Of a stretch of 11,225 bases of DNA, positions 4,914-11,225 are shown one piece after another. This DNA is from Deltaproteobacteria bacterium (GTDB lineage Bacteria; Myxococcota; Polyangia; Polyangiales; B10-G4). The position numbers were made by a program, and so were the translations under genes. Under the pieces are notes generated by a model that saw only the letters and a program-made list of their open reading frames with translations, did no database searches and had not been told where the DNA came from. The number at the start of each line of letters is the position of its first letter. Positions within the stretch are counted from its first letter, which is position 1. The stretch is from NCBI GenBank assembly GCA_019312705.1, contig JAFDCW010000057.1:1-11225 (forward strand), in the 5' to 3' direction.

Positions 4914-7171
4914 GGGCGCAGAGTATAGGCAGTCCGGTGAACACATTCGACCCACAGCGGTCCGCCGATGGTGCATTTATCGCGGCGGTGCGCGCGCTCC
5001 CGGCGGCAGCCGAAACCGCCCCGGCTCCGGCGACCTCCCTGCTCGGTGGCGCCGGGACCCTGACCATCGGCGAGGCCCGAGAGCTCTTCGAAGCCCAGGT
5101 GACGAGCCGGCACCTCGATTTCGCCGCCCGGGACCTCCGGGCCGAAGGCGTGGGATACTACACCATCGGCTCCGCCGGCCACGAGGGCAACGCGGCGGTG
5201 GCCGCGGCCCTTCGTCCCACGGACCCCGCGCTCCTGCACTATCGCTCGGGGGCCTTCTTCGTCGCCCGGGCCCGACAACACGGCGGCGTCGATGCCGTCC
5301 GCGACGTGCTCCTCGGCGTGGTCGCGGCGCGCGACGAACCGATGGCCGGCGGGCGCCACAAAGTCTTCGGCAGTCGACCTCTCAACATCCCCCCCCAGAC
5401 CTCCACCATCGCGTCCCACTTGCCGCGGGCCCTGGGCCTCGCCCTCGCCCTCGAACGGCGGCGTCGCGTCCCGGTCGACCCGGCCGCGGCGCCTTGCCCG
5501 GACGACGCCATCGTCGTCTGCACGTTCGGGGATGCCTCCGCCAACCACTCGACGGCAGCGGGGACGGTCAATGCAGCTCTACACACCTCACACCAGGGCC
5601 TGCCGGTGCCCTTGCTCTTGGTCTGTGAAGACAACGGTCTCGGCATCAGCGTGCCCACCCCGGCGGGGTGGATAGCGAAGGCCTTCGGTGAGCGCCCTGG
5701 TCTGCACTACGCGGCGGCCGACGGCTGCGACCTGCAGCACGCGTACGAAACCGCAACCGAGGCCGTGCACTACGTACGCACTCGCCGCCGCCCGGCATTT
5801 GTCCACCTGTCGACGGTCCGACTCCTGGGTCATGCGGGCTCGGACATCGAACTCGCCTACCGGAGCGCGCGGCAGATCCGCGAAACCGAGGCACGCGATC
5901 CACTGATTCAGAGCGCGCGCCTGCTCATCGAAGGGCACGCCATGACCCGCGACGAGGTCCTCACGACTTACGAGCAGATCCGGCGCCAGGTCGACCAGAC
6001 CGCCCACGACGTCGCGACGAGGCGAGGCCTCAGGAGCGCCGCCGAGGTGATGGCGCCGATTACCCCCGGTGACCCCGCTGAGTGGCCCGTCGACGCAGCC
6101 CGCGTGGCCCCCGCCGAGCAGCGGGCGGCTTTGCTCGGCGAAACGCTCCCCGAAGACCGCGGCCCCCTCACCCTCGCCGAGTCCCTCAACGCCGCCCTCA
6201 GCGACCTCCTCGCTCGGTACCCGGAGATGCTGGTTTTCGGGGAAGATATCGGCAAGAAGGGCGGCGTCTACGGGGTGACCCGCGGGCTCCAGAAGAAGGC
6301 CGGAGTCGCCCGGGTCTTCGACAGCCTCCTCGACGAGCAGAGCATTCTCGGCGTGGCCCTCGGCGCCGGGCTCGCGGGCTACCTGCCCGTGCCCGAGATT
6401 CAGTACCTCGCGTACCTGCACAACGCGATCGATCAATTGCGCGGCGAAGCCTCATCGCTCTCCTTCTTTTCCCAGGGCGCCTACCGAAACCCTCTGGTCC
6501 TCCGGATAGCCGGCTACGCGTACCAGAAGGGCTTCGGAGGCCACTTTCACAATGACAACGCGGTCGCGCCACTCCGGGACATTCCGGGGCTCATCATCGC
6601 TTCCCCCGCCCTCCCCGACGACGCCGCAGCCATGCTGCGCACCTCGGTCGCCGCCGCGAAGACCGGCGCAGTCGTCGTCTTCCTCGAACCCATCGCCCTC
6701 TATCACACGCGCGATCTTCACGAAGCCGGTGACCGCGGCTGGCTCGCGACCTACGACCCGCAAAGCTCGACCCCCGTGGGCCGGGCCCGCGTGCACGGCG
6801 AAGGCCGCGATGTACTGCTCGTGAGCTTCGCCAACGGCCTACGCATGAGCCTGCGCGCTGCCCGACGTCTCGAAGAAGAGGGCATCACCGCCCGCGTCTT
6901 GGACCTCCGTTGGCTAGCCCCACTGCCCATGGACGACATCGCCCGAGAAGCCCGAGACATTGGCCGGGTGCTCGTGGTCGATGAAACCCGCAAGAGCGGC
7001 GGCATCGCCGAAGCCGTCATCGCCGGCCTCGTCGACTCTGGCTACGACGGGACGATGGCCCGGGTCACCAGCCTCGACAGCTTCGTCCCCCTCGGCCCGG
7101 CGGCGGACCACGTGCTCTTGAACGAAGAGCAGGTCCTCGTTGCAGCCCGGGAGTTGGTCCGGCGAGGGTGA
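4883..7171 (+). CDS. Fused alpha-beta E1 component of a 2-oxoacid dehydrogenase (branched-chain type), thiamine diphosphate dependent
   Basis: This 762-residue protein joins two subunits that are usually separate. Residues ~60-390 are the E1 alpha half: YTIGSAGHEGN (93-103), the IPPQTSTIASHLP segment (169-181) and the thiamine diphosphate/Mg site from G216-D217-A218 to D250-N251, with GDA instead of the common GDG. Residues ~430-762 are the E1 beta half: LVFGED with E454, GGHFHNDN (552-559), IPGLIIASP (567-575) and a transketolase C-terminal domain from ~640. It decarboxylates a 2-oxoacid and passes the acyl group to a lipoyl E2; branched-chain oxoacids are the usual guess and 2-oxoadipate is possible beside an ALDH7 gene. 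No E2 or E3 gene is in the window. ATG 4883 has a good Shine-Dalgarno but overlaps the divergent gene by 31 bases. GTG 4937 is the main alternative; residues 1-55 are not conserved-looking. Confidence 0.9.
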   Translation: MPAQTFSLASWAQSIGSPVNTFDPQRSADGAFIAAVRALPAAAETAPAPATSLLGGAGTLTIGEARELFEAQVTSRHLDFAARDLRAEGVGYYTIGSAGHEGNAAVAAALRPTDPALLHYRSGAFFVARARQHGGVDAVRDVLLGVVAARDEPMAGGRHKVFGSRPLNIPPQTSTIASHLPRALGLALALERRRRVPVDPAAAPCPDDAIVVCTFGDASANHSTAAGTVNAALHTSHQGLPVPLLLVCEDNGLGISVPTPAGWIAKAFGERPGLHYAAADGCDLQHAYETATEAVHYVRTRRRPAFVHLSTVRLLGHAGSDIELAYRSARQIRETEARDPLIQSARLLIEGHAMTRDEVLTTYEQIRRQVDQTAHDVATRRGLRSAAEVMAPITPGDPAEWPVDAARVAPAEQRAALLGETLPEDRGPLTLAESLNAALSDLLARYPEMLVFGEDIGKKGGVYGVTRGLQKKAGVARVFDSLLDEQSILGVALGAGLAGYLPVPEIQYLAYLHNAIDQLRGEASSLSFFSQGAYRNPLVLRIAGYAYQKGFGGHFHNDNAVAPLRDIPGLIIASPALPDDAAAMLRTSVAAAKTGAVVVFLEPIALYHTRDLHEAGDRGWLATYDPQSSTPVGRARVHGEGRDVLLVSFANGLRMSLRAARRLEEEGITARVLDLRWLAPLPMDDIAREARDIGRVLVVDETRKSGGIAEAVIAGLVDSGYDGTMARVTSLDSFVPLGPAADHVLLNEEQVLVAARELVRRG
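4922..4927 (-). promoter_or_regulatory. Predicted -10 box of the aldehyde dehydrogenase gene (leaderless type)
   Basis: On the minus strand TATACT, a five-of-six match to TATAAT, lies eight bases before the ATG at 4913. No convincing -35 box is seen at 16-18 bases. With so short a leader the transcript would start at or within a few bases of the ATG. On the plus strand the same TATA core begins TATAGG (4924-4929), seven bases before the GTG at 4937 of the E1 frame. Confidence 0.5.
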
Positions 7172-7178
7172 GGCGAGG

Positions 7179-7200
7179 CCGGGGGGGCAATCCGCCCCGG
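7179..7200 (+). terminator. GC-rich hairpin after the E1 gene
   Basis: Just after the E1 stop codon, CCGGGG (7179-7184) can pair with CCCCGG (7195-7200), or alternatively GGGGC (7184-7188) with GCCCC (7194-7198) around the loop AATCC. There is no following T tract. It sits in the 95-base gap before yqeY and may reduce read-through; the call rests on position and base pairing only. Confidence 0.3.
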
Positions 7201-7228
7201 GTTCCCGACCGAGAAGCCCTTCGCCCCA

Positions 7229-7257
7229 TCGACAGCGCCCCACGCCGGCATTACCTT
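7229..7257 (+). promoter_or_regulatory. Predicted promoter of yqeY (leaderless type)
   Basis: TCGACA (7229-7234) matches -35 TTGACA at five of six positions. After 17 bases TACCTT (7252-7257) fits the TAnnnT -10 core. Nine bases separate it from ATG 7267, the same gap as in front of the lipoprotein gene at 2794. No Shine-Dalgarno is seen. The -10 match is weak, so support comes from the spacing and repetition of the pattern. Confidence 0.4.
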
Positions 7258-7266
7258 CCGCCGACT

Positions 7267-7710
7267 ATGACTCTCAAGGCAACCATCCTCGATGATCTCA
7301 AGAAGGCCATGCTCGCAAGAGACGTGCTGACCCGCGAAACCCTGCGCATGGTCAAGGCCGAGCTCATGAACCTCGAGGTCGCCAAAGGCCGGGACGCCAC
7401 CGACGAAGACGTGCTCACGGTCCTGGCCCGGGCGGTCAAGACGCGCACCGACTCCATCGCCCAATACGAAGAGGGTGGCCGCCCCGAGGCCGCCGAGGCC
7501 GAGCGCCAGGAGATCGCCGTCGTCGAGCGCTACCTGCCGAAGAAGCTCGACGAAGCCGAGCTGCGGTCTGCTATCGAAGGCCTGATCTCCGAGCTGAGCC
7601 TCAGCGGTAAAAAAGACATGGGCCGTGTGATGAAAGAGCTCAAGTCCCGCCACGGCGCCGCCATCGACGGTCGCACCGCGAGCAAGCTCGCCGGCGAGCT
7701 CCTGGGCTGA
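7267..7710 (+). CDS. yqeY: YqeY/GatB C-terminal-domain-like protein
   Basis: The 147-residue product spans the usual full length of stand-alone YqeY proteins, whose fold matches the C-terminal tRNA-binding part of GatB in the Asp/Glu-tRNA amidotransferase. Family features visible are the LKKAMLARD start (11-19), RETLRMVKAEL (23-33), a long helix with ARAVKTRTDSI, the ERYLPKKLDE stretch (87-96), KKDMGRVMKEL (114-124) and DGRTASKLAGELL at the end. It is predicted cytoplasmic. The exact role of free-standing YqeY is not settled; a tRNA-related role is only inferred from the GatB relation. ATG 7267 is at the edge of the conserved domain; a longer in-frame start at 7168 would run through the E1 stop and its hairpin and adds unconserved residues. 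It has its own likely promoter and is convergent with the FG-GAP lipoprotein gene. Confidence 0.9.
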   Translation: MTLKATILDDLKKAMLARDVLTRETLRMVKAELMNLEVAKGRDATDEDVLTVLARAVKTRTDSIAQYEEGGRPEAAEAERQEIAVVERYLPKKLDEAELRSAIEGLISELSLSGKKDMGRVMKELKSRHGAAIDGRTASKLAGELLG

Positions 7711-7734
7711 CTCTGGACCAACGCGCGGCCCAAT

Positions 7735-7758
7735 GCGCGGCTTAGCTGAGCCCCGCGC
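7735..7758. terminator. Hairpin between convergent yqeY and FG-GAP genes
   Basis: GCGCGG (7735-7740) is the reverse complement of CCGCGC (7753-7758). Inside, GGCT and AGCC can extend the pairing with a two-base bulge. It covers the TAA of the minus-strand gene (7742-7744) and begins 25 bases after the yqeY stop. Without a T tract on either strand, termination is plausible but unproven. Confidence 0.35.
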
Positions 7759-10111
7759 AGAGGGTCACGAGGGCCGTCTCGTTGTTGTCCTCGAGGCACT
7801 CGTTGAAGGCGCCGGGGCCGTCGACCTCGGCGACGATCTCGATCGACACGTCCTGGGCGTCGGCGGGGACCGGGTCCCAAGTCACCTCGACGACTTCGCT
7901 CGCGCCGGGGAGCAGCACGGCGGTCGTGGCGGTCGTGCCGATGGCCCGCTCGGTGCCGTCGGCGAGGCGTTGGTAGAAGCGCACCTCGGCCCCGGAGGCC
8001 ACACCGACGGAGCCGCGGTTGGTGACCACGGCCCGGAGGGTCATCGCCGACGGGCACCGGACCAGGTTCGCGGCGAGCTCGCTCACCACGAGGTCCGGAG
8101 CACCGTTGGCCACTTCGAGCTCGGCGTTGACCCGGTAGCTGTTGAGGGGCGCGGCGGCGGGGAAGCCGTGGCTCGCGGGTTCGTTCCGCGGAATGCGCCC
8201 GTGCACGTTCTCGGCGCCATCGCAGACCGAGTCGCGGCCGTCACAGACGTTGGTGACGTGGTAGCCGTGCTGGTTCCAGATCGCCCGGGTGGGCACCCAG
8301 TTGTCGAGGCGGTCACGGTAGACGCGGACCCCGGTGGTCGTCTCGTAGCCCGGATACGTATCGACGCAGGCCTGGGCGTAGGGTTGACAGGCGCTGGCGG
8401 TCCCGAGCAGATCATTGCTCACGACGACGAACTCGGCCTTGCCGTCTCCGTTGAGGTCCGCAACGACGGGGTACTCCGTCGCAGTGCACGACGTATTCGG
8501 CACTTCGAAGCGCACCGACCCGCCCCCCGCTCCGTCGCCGGCCCCGTCGTAGACCCGGGCGTAGCACTCGTCCCCGTAGAGCACCTCAGCCTGTCCGTCG
8601 CCGTCGAAGTCGAAGACGCTCGAGCCGGTGAAGTTCGATGAGAAGTCCCGGGACGCGGCGCGCCAAAGCAGGCTGATGGTGAAGTCCGGGGCCGGGCCGA
8701 TGTCGTAGACACTGAGGGAGTCGCTTCCGGCGACGGCGACCTCCGGACGACCATCGCCGTCGAGGTCTGAGACGGTCGGGGGACCGCCGCGGCCGGGGAA
8801 GCTCACCTCGCTGGTGGTGAATCGATTGCCGTCGCGGTCGAAGATTCTCAAGGTCCCGCTACTCACCACCACGACCTCGGGGGCGCCGTCGAGGTCGACG
8901 TCGGTGATCGCTGGCCAGCCGTCCGCAAAGGCCCGGGCGTCGGCGCCCGCAGCCCAGAACTCGGTCCCGTCGGCCCGATAGGCCATGTTGCCGCCGATGA
9001 GTTCGAGGTCGCCATCGCCGTCGAGGTCGTGGGCGACGGTTATGGGTCCAAAGTTGTCGTTGCCGGTGGCCCCGGGTTGCTGCCAGAGCAATCGGCCGTC
9101 GGCATCGAAGACAGTGAAGCCGGCGTAGACCTCCGCGCTCCCGTCGTTGTCGAGGTCAGCGATGCCGGGCGCGCCCACCATCATGAACACGTCGACCGGG
9201 TCGCCGGCCGAATCGGTTCCAAACATCGGGAGCCGCGTGCCGTCGGCCTGGTAGCCGTAGATTCCGCGGGCATTGTCGACGCCTCGGGCCGCGGCGACGA
9301 CGATGGTGAGATTCCCGTCCCCGTTCAGATCCGCGACCGCCGGAGTCACCCCGGGGGTGTGACGCACGTCGTCGGGGCTCGTACACCAAAGCTCCCGGGG
9401 GCCGCCGTCGCAGTCCCCGGCACCTGAAAGCGCACAGATGAGTCCCCCGATGCCGGGGCCCCCGGGCACGTAGTCGGTCACGGGAACGATGACGTCGCTC
9501 GCCCCGTCACCGTCGAGGTCGATGATCGCGGGGCTCGCGAGGACGAGGTCGAAGGCGGGGTGTTCGCTCGACCCCTCCCACTTCCAGGCGAGGACCGGCT
9601 CGAAGGTGCCCGACGACTCGACGGTGCACGAAACGTCGCTCGGGATCGGAAGGCACCGTAGGAGGCTCGGATCGCACTGCTCCCCGGCCGGGCAGCGGCG
9701 ATTCACGCAGGTGAGCCCGCCGGTCGGCGAGCAGTCCGTGCCGGGGACCACGCAGGCGCCGAGGTAGCAGACGTTGCCCGAGTCGCAGCACGCACCGGCG
9801 CAGCGCGCCTCGGCGCCGCAGTCGATGTCGCAGAGCCCGCCCTCGCAGACGAACCCCATGGGGCACGGGCGAGTATCGCCGCAGCGGTCGCCAACCGGCG
9901 AGCCGGCGTCCGCCGGACCCGTATCGACGGAGGAATCACCGACGGCGCTGTCGGGCCGTGCGACGCACAAGCCATCGATGCACTGTTCCGACGCGGCACA
10001 GTCCGCCGTCGAGGCGCAGGAGTCGCCGCCTCCGGCCCCGCCGTCGTCGCCGCAACCCGAGGCGAGGGCCGAAGCAACGTAGAACACAGAAAAGAGAAGA
10101 TTTCGTACCAT
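7742..10111 (-). CDS. Large surface lipoprotein: Cys-rich repeats, FG-GAP propeller, CARDB domain
   Basis: The 789-residue protein begins MVRNLLFSVFYVASALASGC, a lipoprotein signal with the modified Cys predicted at C20. Residues 20-162 hold 21 cysteines in short units such as CxxTADCAxxEQCxxGxC, split by an Asp/Ser/Gly linker (51-75). Residues ~190-640 carry eight Ca-binding-type DxDxDG loops of FG-GAP/VCBS repeats at about 198, 261, 319, 362, 404, 449, 501 and 552, which suggests a beta-propeller. An IWNQHGYHVTNV motif (611-622) follows. Residues ~671-785 (APDLVVSELAANLV onward) are a CARDB-type Ig-like domain. Such proteins are common in Myxococcota and are thought to be exported to the cell surface for adhesion or protein binding; the ligand is unknown. 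I prefer ATG 10111 over the in-frame GTG at 10126 because it starts a proper signal peptide. There is no clear ribosome binding site. Confidence 0.9.
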   Translation of the reverse strand: MVRNLLFSVFYVASALASGCGDDGGAGGGDSCASTADCAASEQCIDGLCVARPDSAVGDSSVDTGPADAGSPVGDRCGDTRPCPMGFVCEGGLCDIDCGAEARCAGACCDSGNVCYLGACVVPGTDCSPTGGLTCVNRRCPAGEQCDPSLLRCLPIPSDVSCTVESSGTFEPVLAWKWEGSSEHPAFDLVLASPAIIDLDGDGASDVIVPVTDYVPGGPGIGGLICALSGAGDCDGGPRELWCTSPDDVRHTPGVTPAVADLNGDGNLTIVVAAARGVDNARGIYGYQADGTRLPMFGTDSAGDPVDVFMMVGAPGIADLDNDGSAEVYAGFTVFDADGRLLWQQPGATGNDNFGPITVAHDLDGDGDLELIGGNMAYRADGTEFWAAGADARAFADGWPAITDVDLDGAPEVVVVSSGTLRIFDRDGNRFTTSEVSFPGRGGPPTVSDLDGDGRPEVAVAGSDSLSVYDIGPAPDFTISLLWRAASRDFSSNFTGSSVFDFDGDGQAEVLYGDECYARVYDGAGDGAGGGSVRFEVPNTSCTATEYPVVADLNGDGKAEFVVVSNDLLGTASACQPYAQACVDTYPGYETTTGVRVYRDRLDNWVPTRAIWNQHGYHVTNVCDGRDSVCDGAENVHGRIPRNEPASHGFPAAAPLNSYRVNAELEVANGAPDLVVSELAANLVRCPSAMTLRAVVTNRGSVGVASGAEVRFYQRLADGTERAIGTTATTAVLLPGASEVVEVTWDPVPADAQDVSIEIVAEVDGPGAFNECLEDNNETALVTLCAGLS
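8435..9525 (-). repeat. Eight DNA-level copies of the FG-GAP calcium-loop codons
   Basis: Variants of GTCGCCGTCGAGGTC recur on the plus strand at roughly 8440, 8595, 8750, 8885, 9012, 9140, 9315 and 9510. Each is the complement of codons for D-[LFV]-[DN]-x-D-G in a propeller blade. Spacing is uneven (about 125-195 bases) and flanking sequence differs, so this reflects protein repeats rather than a satellite or mobile repeat. Confidence 0.75.
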
Positions 10112-10163
10112 GAGAGAGGGTCCCACCGGGCCGGCGATGGGGTCAATCGGACAGAACTACGAC

Positions 10164-10180
10164 GCGGGTCTACGACCCGC
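10164..10180 (-). terminator. Short perfect hairpin at the stop codon of the membrane-protein gene
   Basis: GCGGGTC (10164-10170) and GACCCGC (10174-10180) form a perfect 7-bp stem around a three-base loop. It includes the TAG stop of the membrane-protein gene (10170-10172) and precedes the FG-GAP gene by 52 bases on the same strand. There is no T tract after it, so it could be a weak terminator or a transcript-stabilising hairpin. Confidence 0.35.
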
Positions 10181-11114
10181 CGACGTCGTGGCCGACGCAG
10201 TCGCTCAAGGCCTCGAGGAACGCCGGCCACTCGGAAGGCGATTCGAGTTGGTAGGCATGCACCGAGCAGCCTGCAGCGGGAAATCGCAGGAGACCTGCGG
10301 TGAGCATGGGGCGCAGATGGATGCGCGGCGTGACCGTAACCTTGCCCTCACGGTCCGTCACGGAGAGGCCGAGGGCGTTCACCCGGAGAGAGCGCGGCAG
10401 ACGCCGGCGGAGCTTTTTGTGGGCGACCCAGGAAGCGACCCCGAAGATCACCACCACCAGGGCCGCGCCGGGGCCGAGGCCGCGGATGACGAGCGGAACC
10501 GCTAGGACGGCGCCGATGATGCCGGGCAAGGCCCACGCGAATGACGGGCGCCGTAGGCGAATCTCGACGGCCGACGCGGAACCCGGCCGGACCTCCCGCC
10601 GAGAACCGTCGGCGTCGCCCACAGCCATCCCAGTGATCTGATGCAGGCGGTCCTGGAGCACGCGAAGGTCTTGGCGCCGATGCGTCGAGAGAGTGAGTGA
10701 TACTCGCCGGGCCTCGTCGAAGATCAACTTCCCCCGGCGTCGATCGAAGACCAAACGAAGCTTGGTGAAGGCCACCCGCTCGGTGCGGCCCTCGCTACGC
10801 ACCACCACGGCGCCGCCGCCCACCGATACCCTGGAGCCGTGGCGATCCCGCGGGAAGCTCAGCAGGACGCGAATCGCCGGGGCGACGAAGAGCAGGAGGC
10901 CGACGGCAGTCACCAGGACGAGCCACCCGCCGGGGCTGCGAAAGACCACCAGGGGCGCGAGAAGGCCGAGGACCAGCGTGATGCCAGCGGCGATGACCAG
11001 AACCCAGTACTCGACCGACGGACGCAAGACGATCTCGAGGGAAGGCCCAGCGTTGGGGCGGATTCGGTAAGGAGAGATCATCGGGGCGTTCGATCGCCAA
11101 TTGCTACTTGCCAT
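10170..11114 (-). CDS. Integral membrane protein with duplicated TM-pair plus soluble-domain layout, unknown function
   Basis: The 314-residue product has two hydrophobic pairs: segments at about 36-58 and 63-85, and again at about 194-211 and 216-234. Each pair is followed by a basic, strand-rich region (93-160 and 240-305). The first contains SRVSVGGGAVVVRSEGRTER followed by alternating strands, then a helix at 145-160, which recalls bacterial PH-like domains on membrane anchors. I could not confirm a family. It would sit in the inner membrane with the soluble parts probably in the cytoplasm, given the many Arg residues next to the helices. Start choice is uncertain: GTG 11120, ATG 11114 (used) and ATG 11081 are all in frame, none with a Shine-Dalgarno, and the conserved-looking part begins near PYRIRP (residue 15). 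It lies upstream of, and on the same strand as, the FG-GAP gene with a 58-base gap, so co-transcription is possible. Confidence 0.7.
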   Translation of the reverse strand: MASSNWRSNAPMISPYRIRPNAGPSLEIVLRPSVEYWVLVIAAGITLVLGLLAPLVVFRSPGGWLVLVTAVGLLLFVAPAIRVLLSFPRDRHGSRVSVGGGAVVVRSEGRTERVAFTKLRLVFDRRRGKLIFDEARRVSLTLSTHRRQDLRVLQDRLHQITGMAVGDADGSRREVRPGSASAVEIRLRRPSFAWALPGIIGAVLAVPLVIRGLGPGAALVVVIFGVASWVAHKKLRRRLPRSLRVNALGLSVTDREGKVTVTPRIHLRPMLTAGLLRFPAAGCSVHAYQLESPSEWPAFLEALSDCVGHDVGGS

Positions 11115-11120
11115 CGCCAC

Positions 11121-11225
11121 GGACGATCGTGCTTGCGAGGCCCGTGCCGACCGCTTGTCCCAACAGTTAAGCAGCCCGGCCGCTTCCGCCGACGAAAAAA
11201 TGTGCGCCGTGGCCCGGGTGCAGTG
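11121..11225. other. Window edge with no assignable gene
   Basis: About 100 bases lie upstream of the membrane-protein start. They contain the run AAAAAA (11195-11200) running into an ATG at 11200 with eight codons before the window ends, and no clear promoter for either strand. Read on the minus strand, the T6 run follows GC-rich sequence and could be the tail of a terminator for a gene lying to the right. Neither reading can be decided here. Confidence 0.3.

Noticed and set aside
4914..4976. Longer start for the aldehyde dehydrogenase at 4976
   Set aside because: The 21 extra residues do not look like the family, and the extension would cover its own TATACT promoter element.
7733..8641. 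Open frame of 302 codons on the plus strand opposite the FG-GAP lipoprotein
   Set aside because: Its composition follows the reverse complement of the calcium-loop codons; no independent domain is seen.
8435..9525. Recurrent GTCGCCGTCGAGGTC-like words suggesting a repeat array or CRISPR
   Set aside because: Each copy codes for a DxDxDG loop, spacing is irregular and there are no uniform spacers, so the protein repeats explain them.
10112..10126. GTG start five codons upstream for the FG-GAP lipoprotein
   Set aside because: The ATG at 10111 directly begins a normal lipoprotein signal peptide, and the GTG has no ribosome binding site.
11195..11225. ATG at 11200 after an A6 run as the start of a plus-strand gene
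   Set aside because: Only eight codons are visible before the window ends, and no promoter or Shine-Dalgarno supports it.

Overview
This high-GC window (third codon positions almost all G or C in the main genes) fits a soil or marine Myxococcota-type bacterium. The best pointers are a lipoprotein combining Cys-rich repeats, an FG-GAP propeller and a CARDB domain, and a multidomain protein ending in DUF4388. Both are characteristic of that phylum, but this is inference, since no rRNA or other marker gene is present. I see no tRNA, rRNA, CRISPR array, insertion sequence, integrase or phage gene. Gene density is ordinary and no gene-free stretch exceeds about 110 bases.

Layout: (1) positions 2-565, the 3' end of a multi-spanning membrane protein that enters from the left, convergent with (2) 584-2713 (-), a 709-residue signalling protein built as MshEN-like / Pro-Ala linker / HD-GYP-like / receiver / DUF4388. 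Its HD-GYP metal ligands are mostly lost and its phospho-acceptor Asp is replaced by Glu. (3) A compact 80-bp divergent promoter region (2714-2793) drives it and (4) a small lipoprotein (2794-3300, +). (5) 3375-4913 (-) encodes an ALDH7-type aldehyde dehydrogenase (aminoadipate semialdehyde / piperideine-6-carboxylate dehydrogenase). It diverges from (6) 4883-7171 (+), a fused alpha-beta E1 2-oxoacid dehydrogenase; their 5' ends overlap or nearly abut, depending on the true E1 start. (7) 7267-7710 (+) is a YqeY/GatB-domain protein. (8) 7742-10111 (-) is the large FG-GAP lipoprotein. (9) 10170-11114 (-) is an integral membrane protein with two TM-pair-plus-soluble-domain halves.

The genes do not form one operon: most neighbours are divergent or convergent. 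The only obvious metabolic pairing is the ALDH7 enzyme and the E1 fusion, which could both act in lysine/2-oxoadipate or branched-chain amino-acid breakdown. No E2 or E3 subunit is present.

Two things deserve attention. The signalling protein looks like a non-catalytic scaffold assembled from decayed enzyme and receiver domains. Four genes also have a TAnnnT-type -10 hexamer only 6-9 nt before the start codon and no fitting Shine-Dalgarno sequence, suggesting leaderless transcripts; at the ALDH/E1 junction the -10 elements of the two strands may even share one TATA core. I did not find a defence system or other clearly new multi-gene system.
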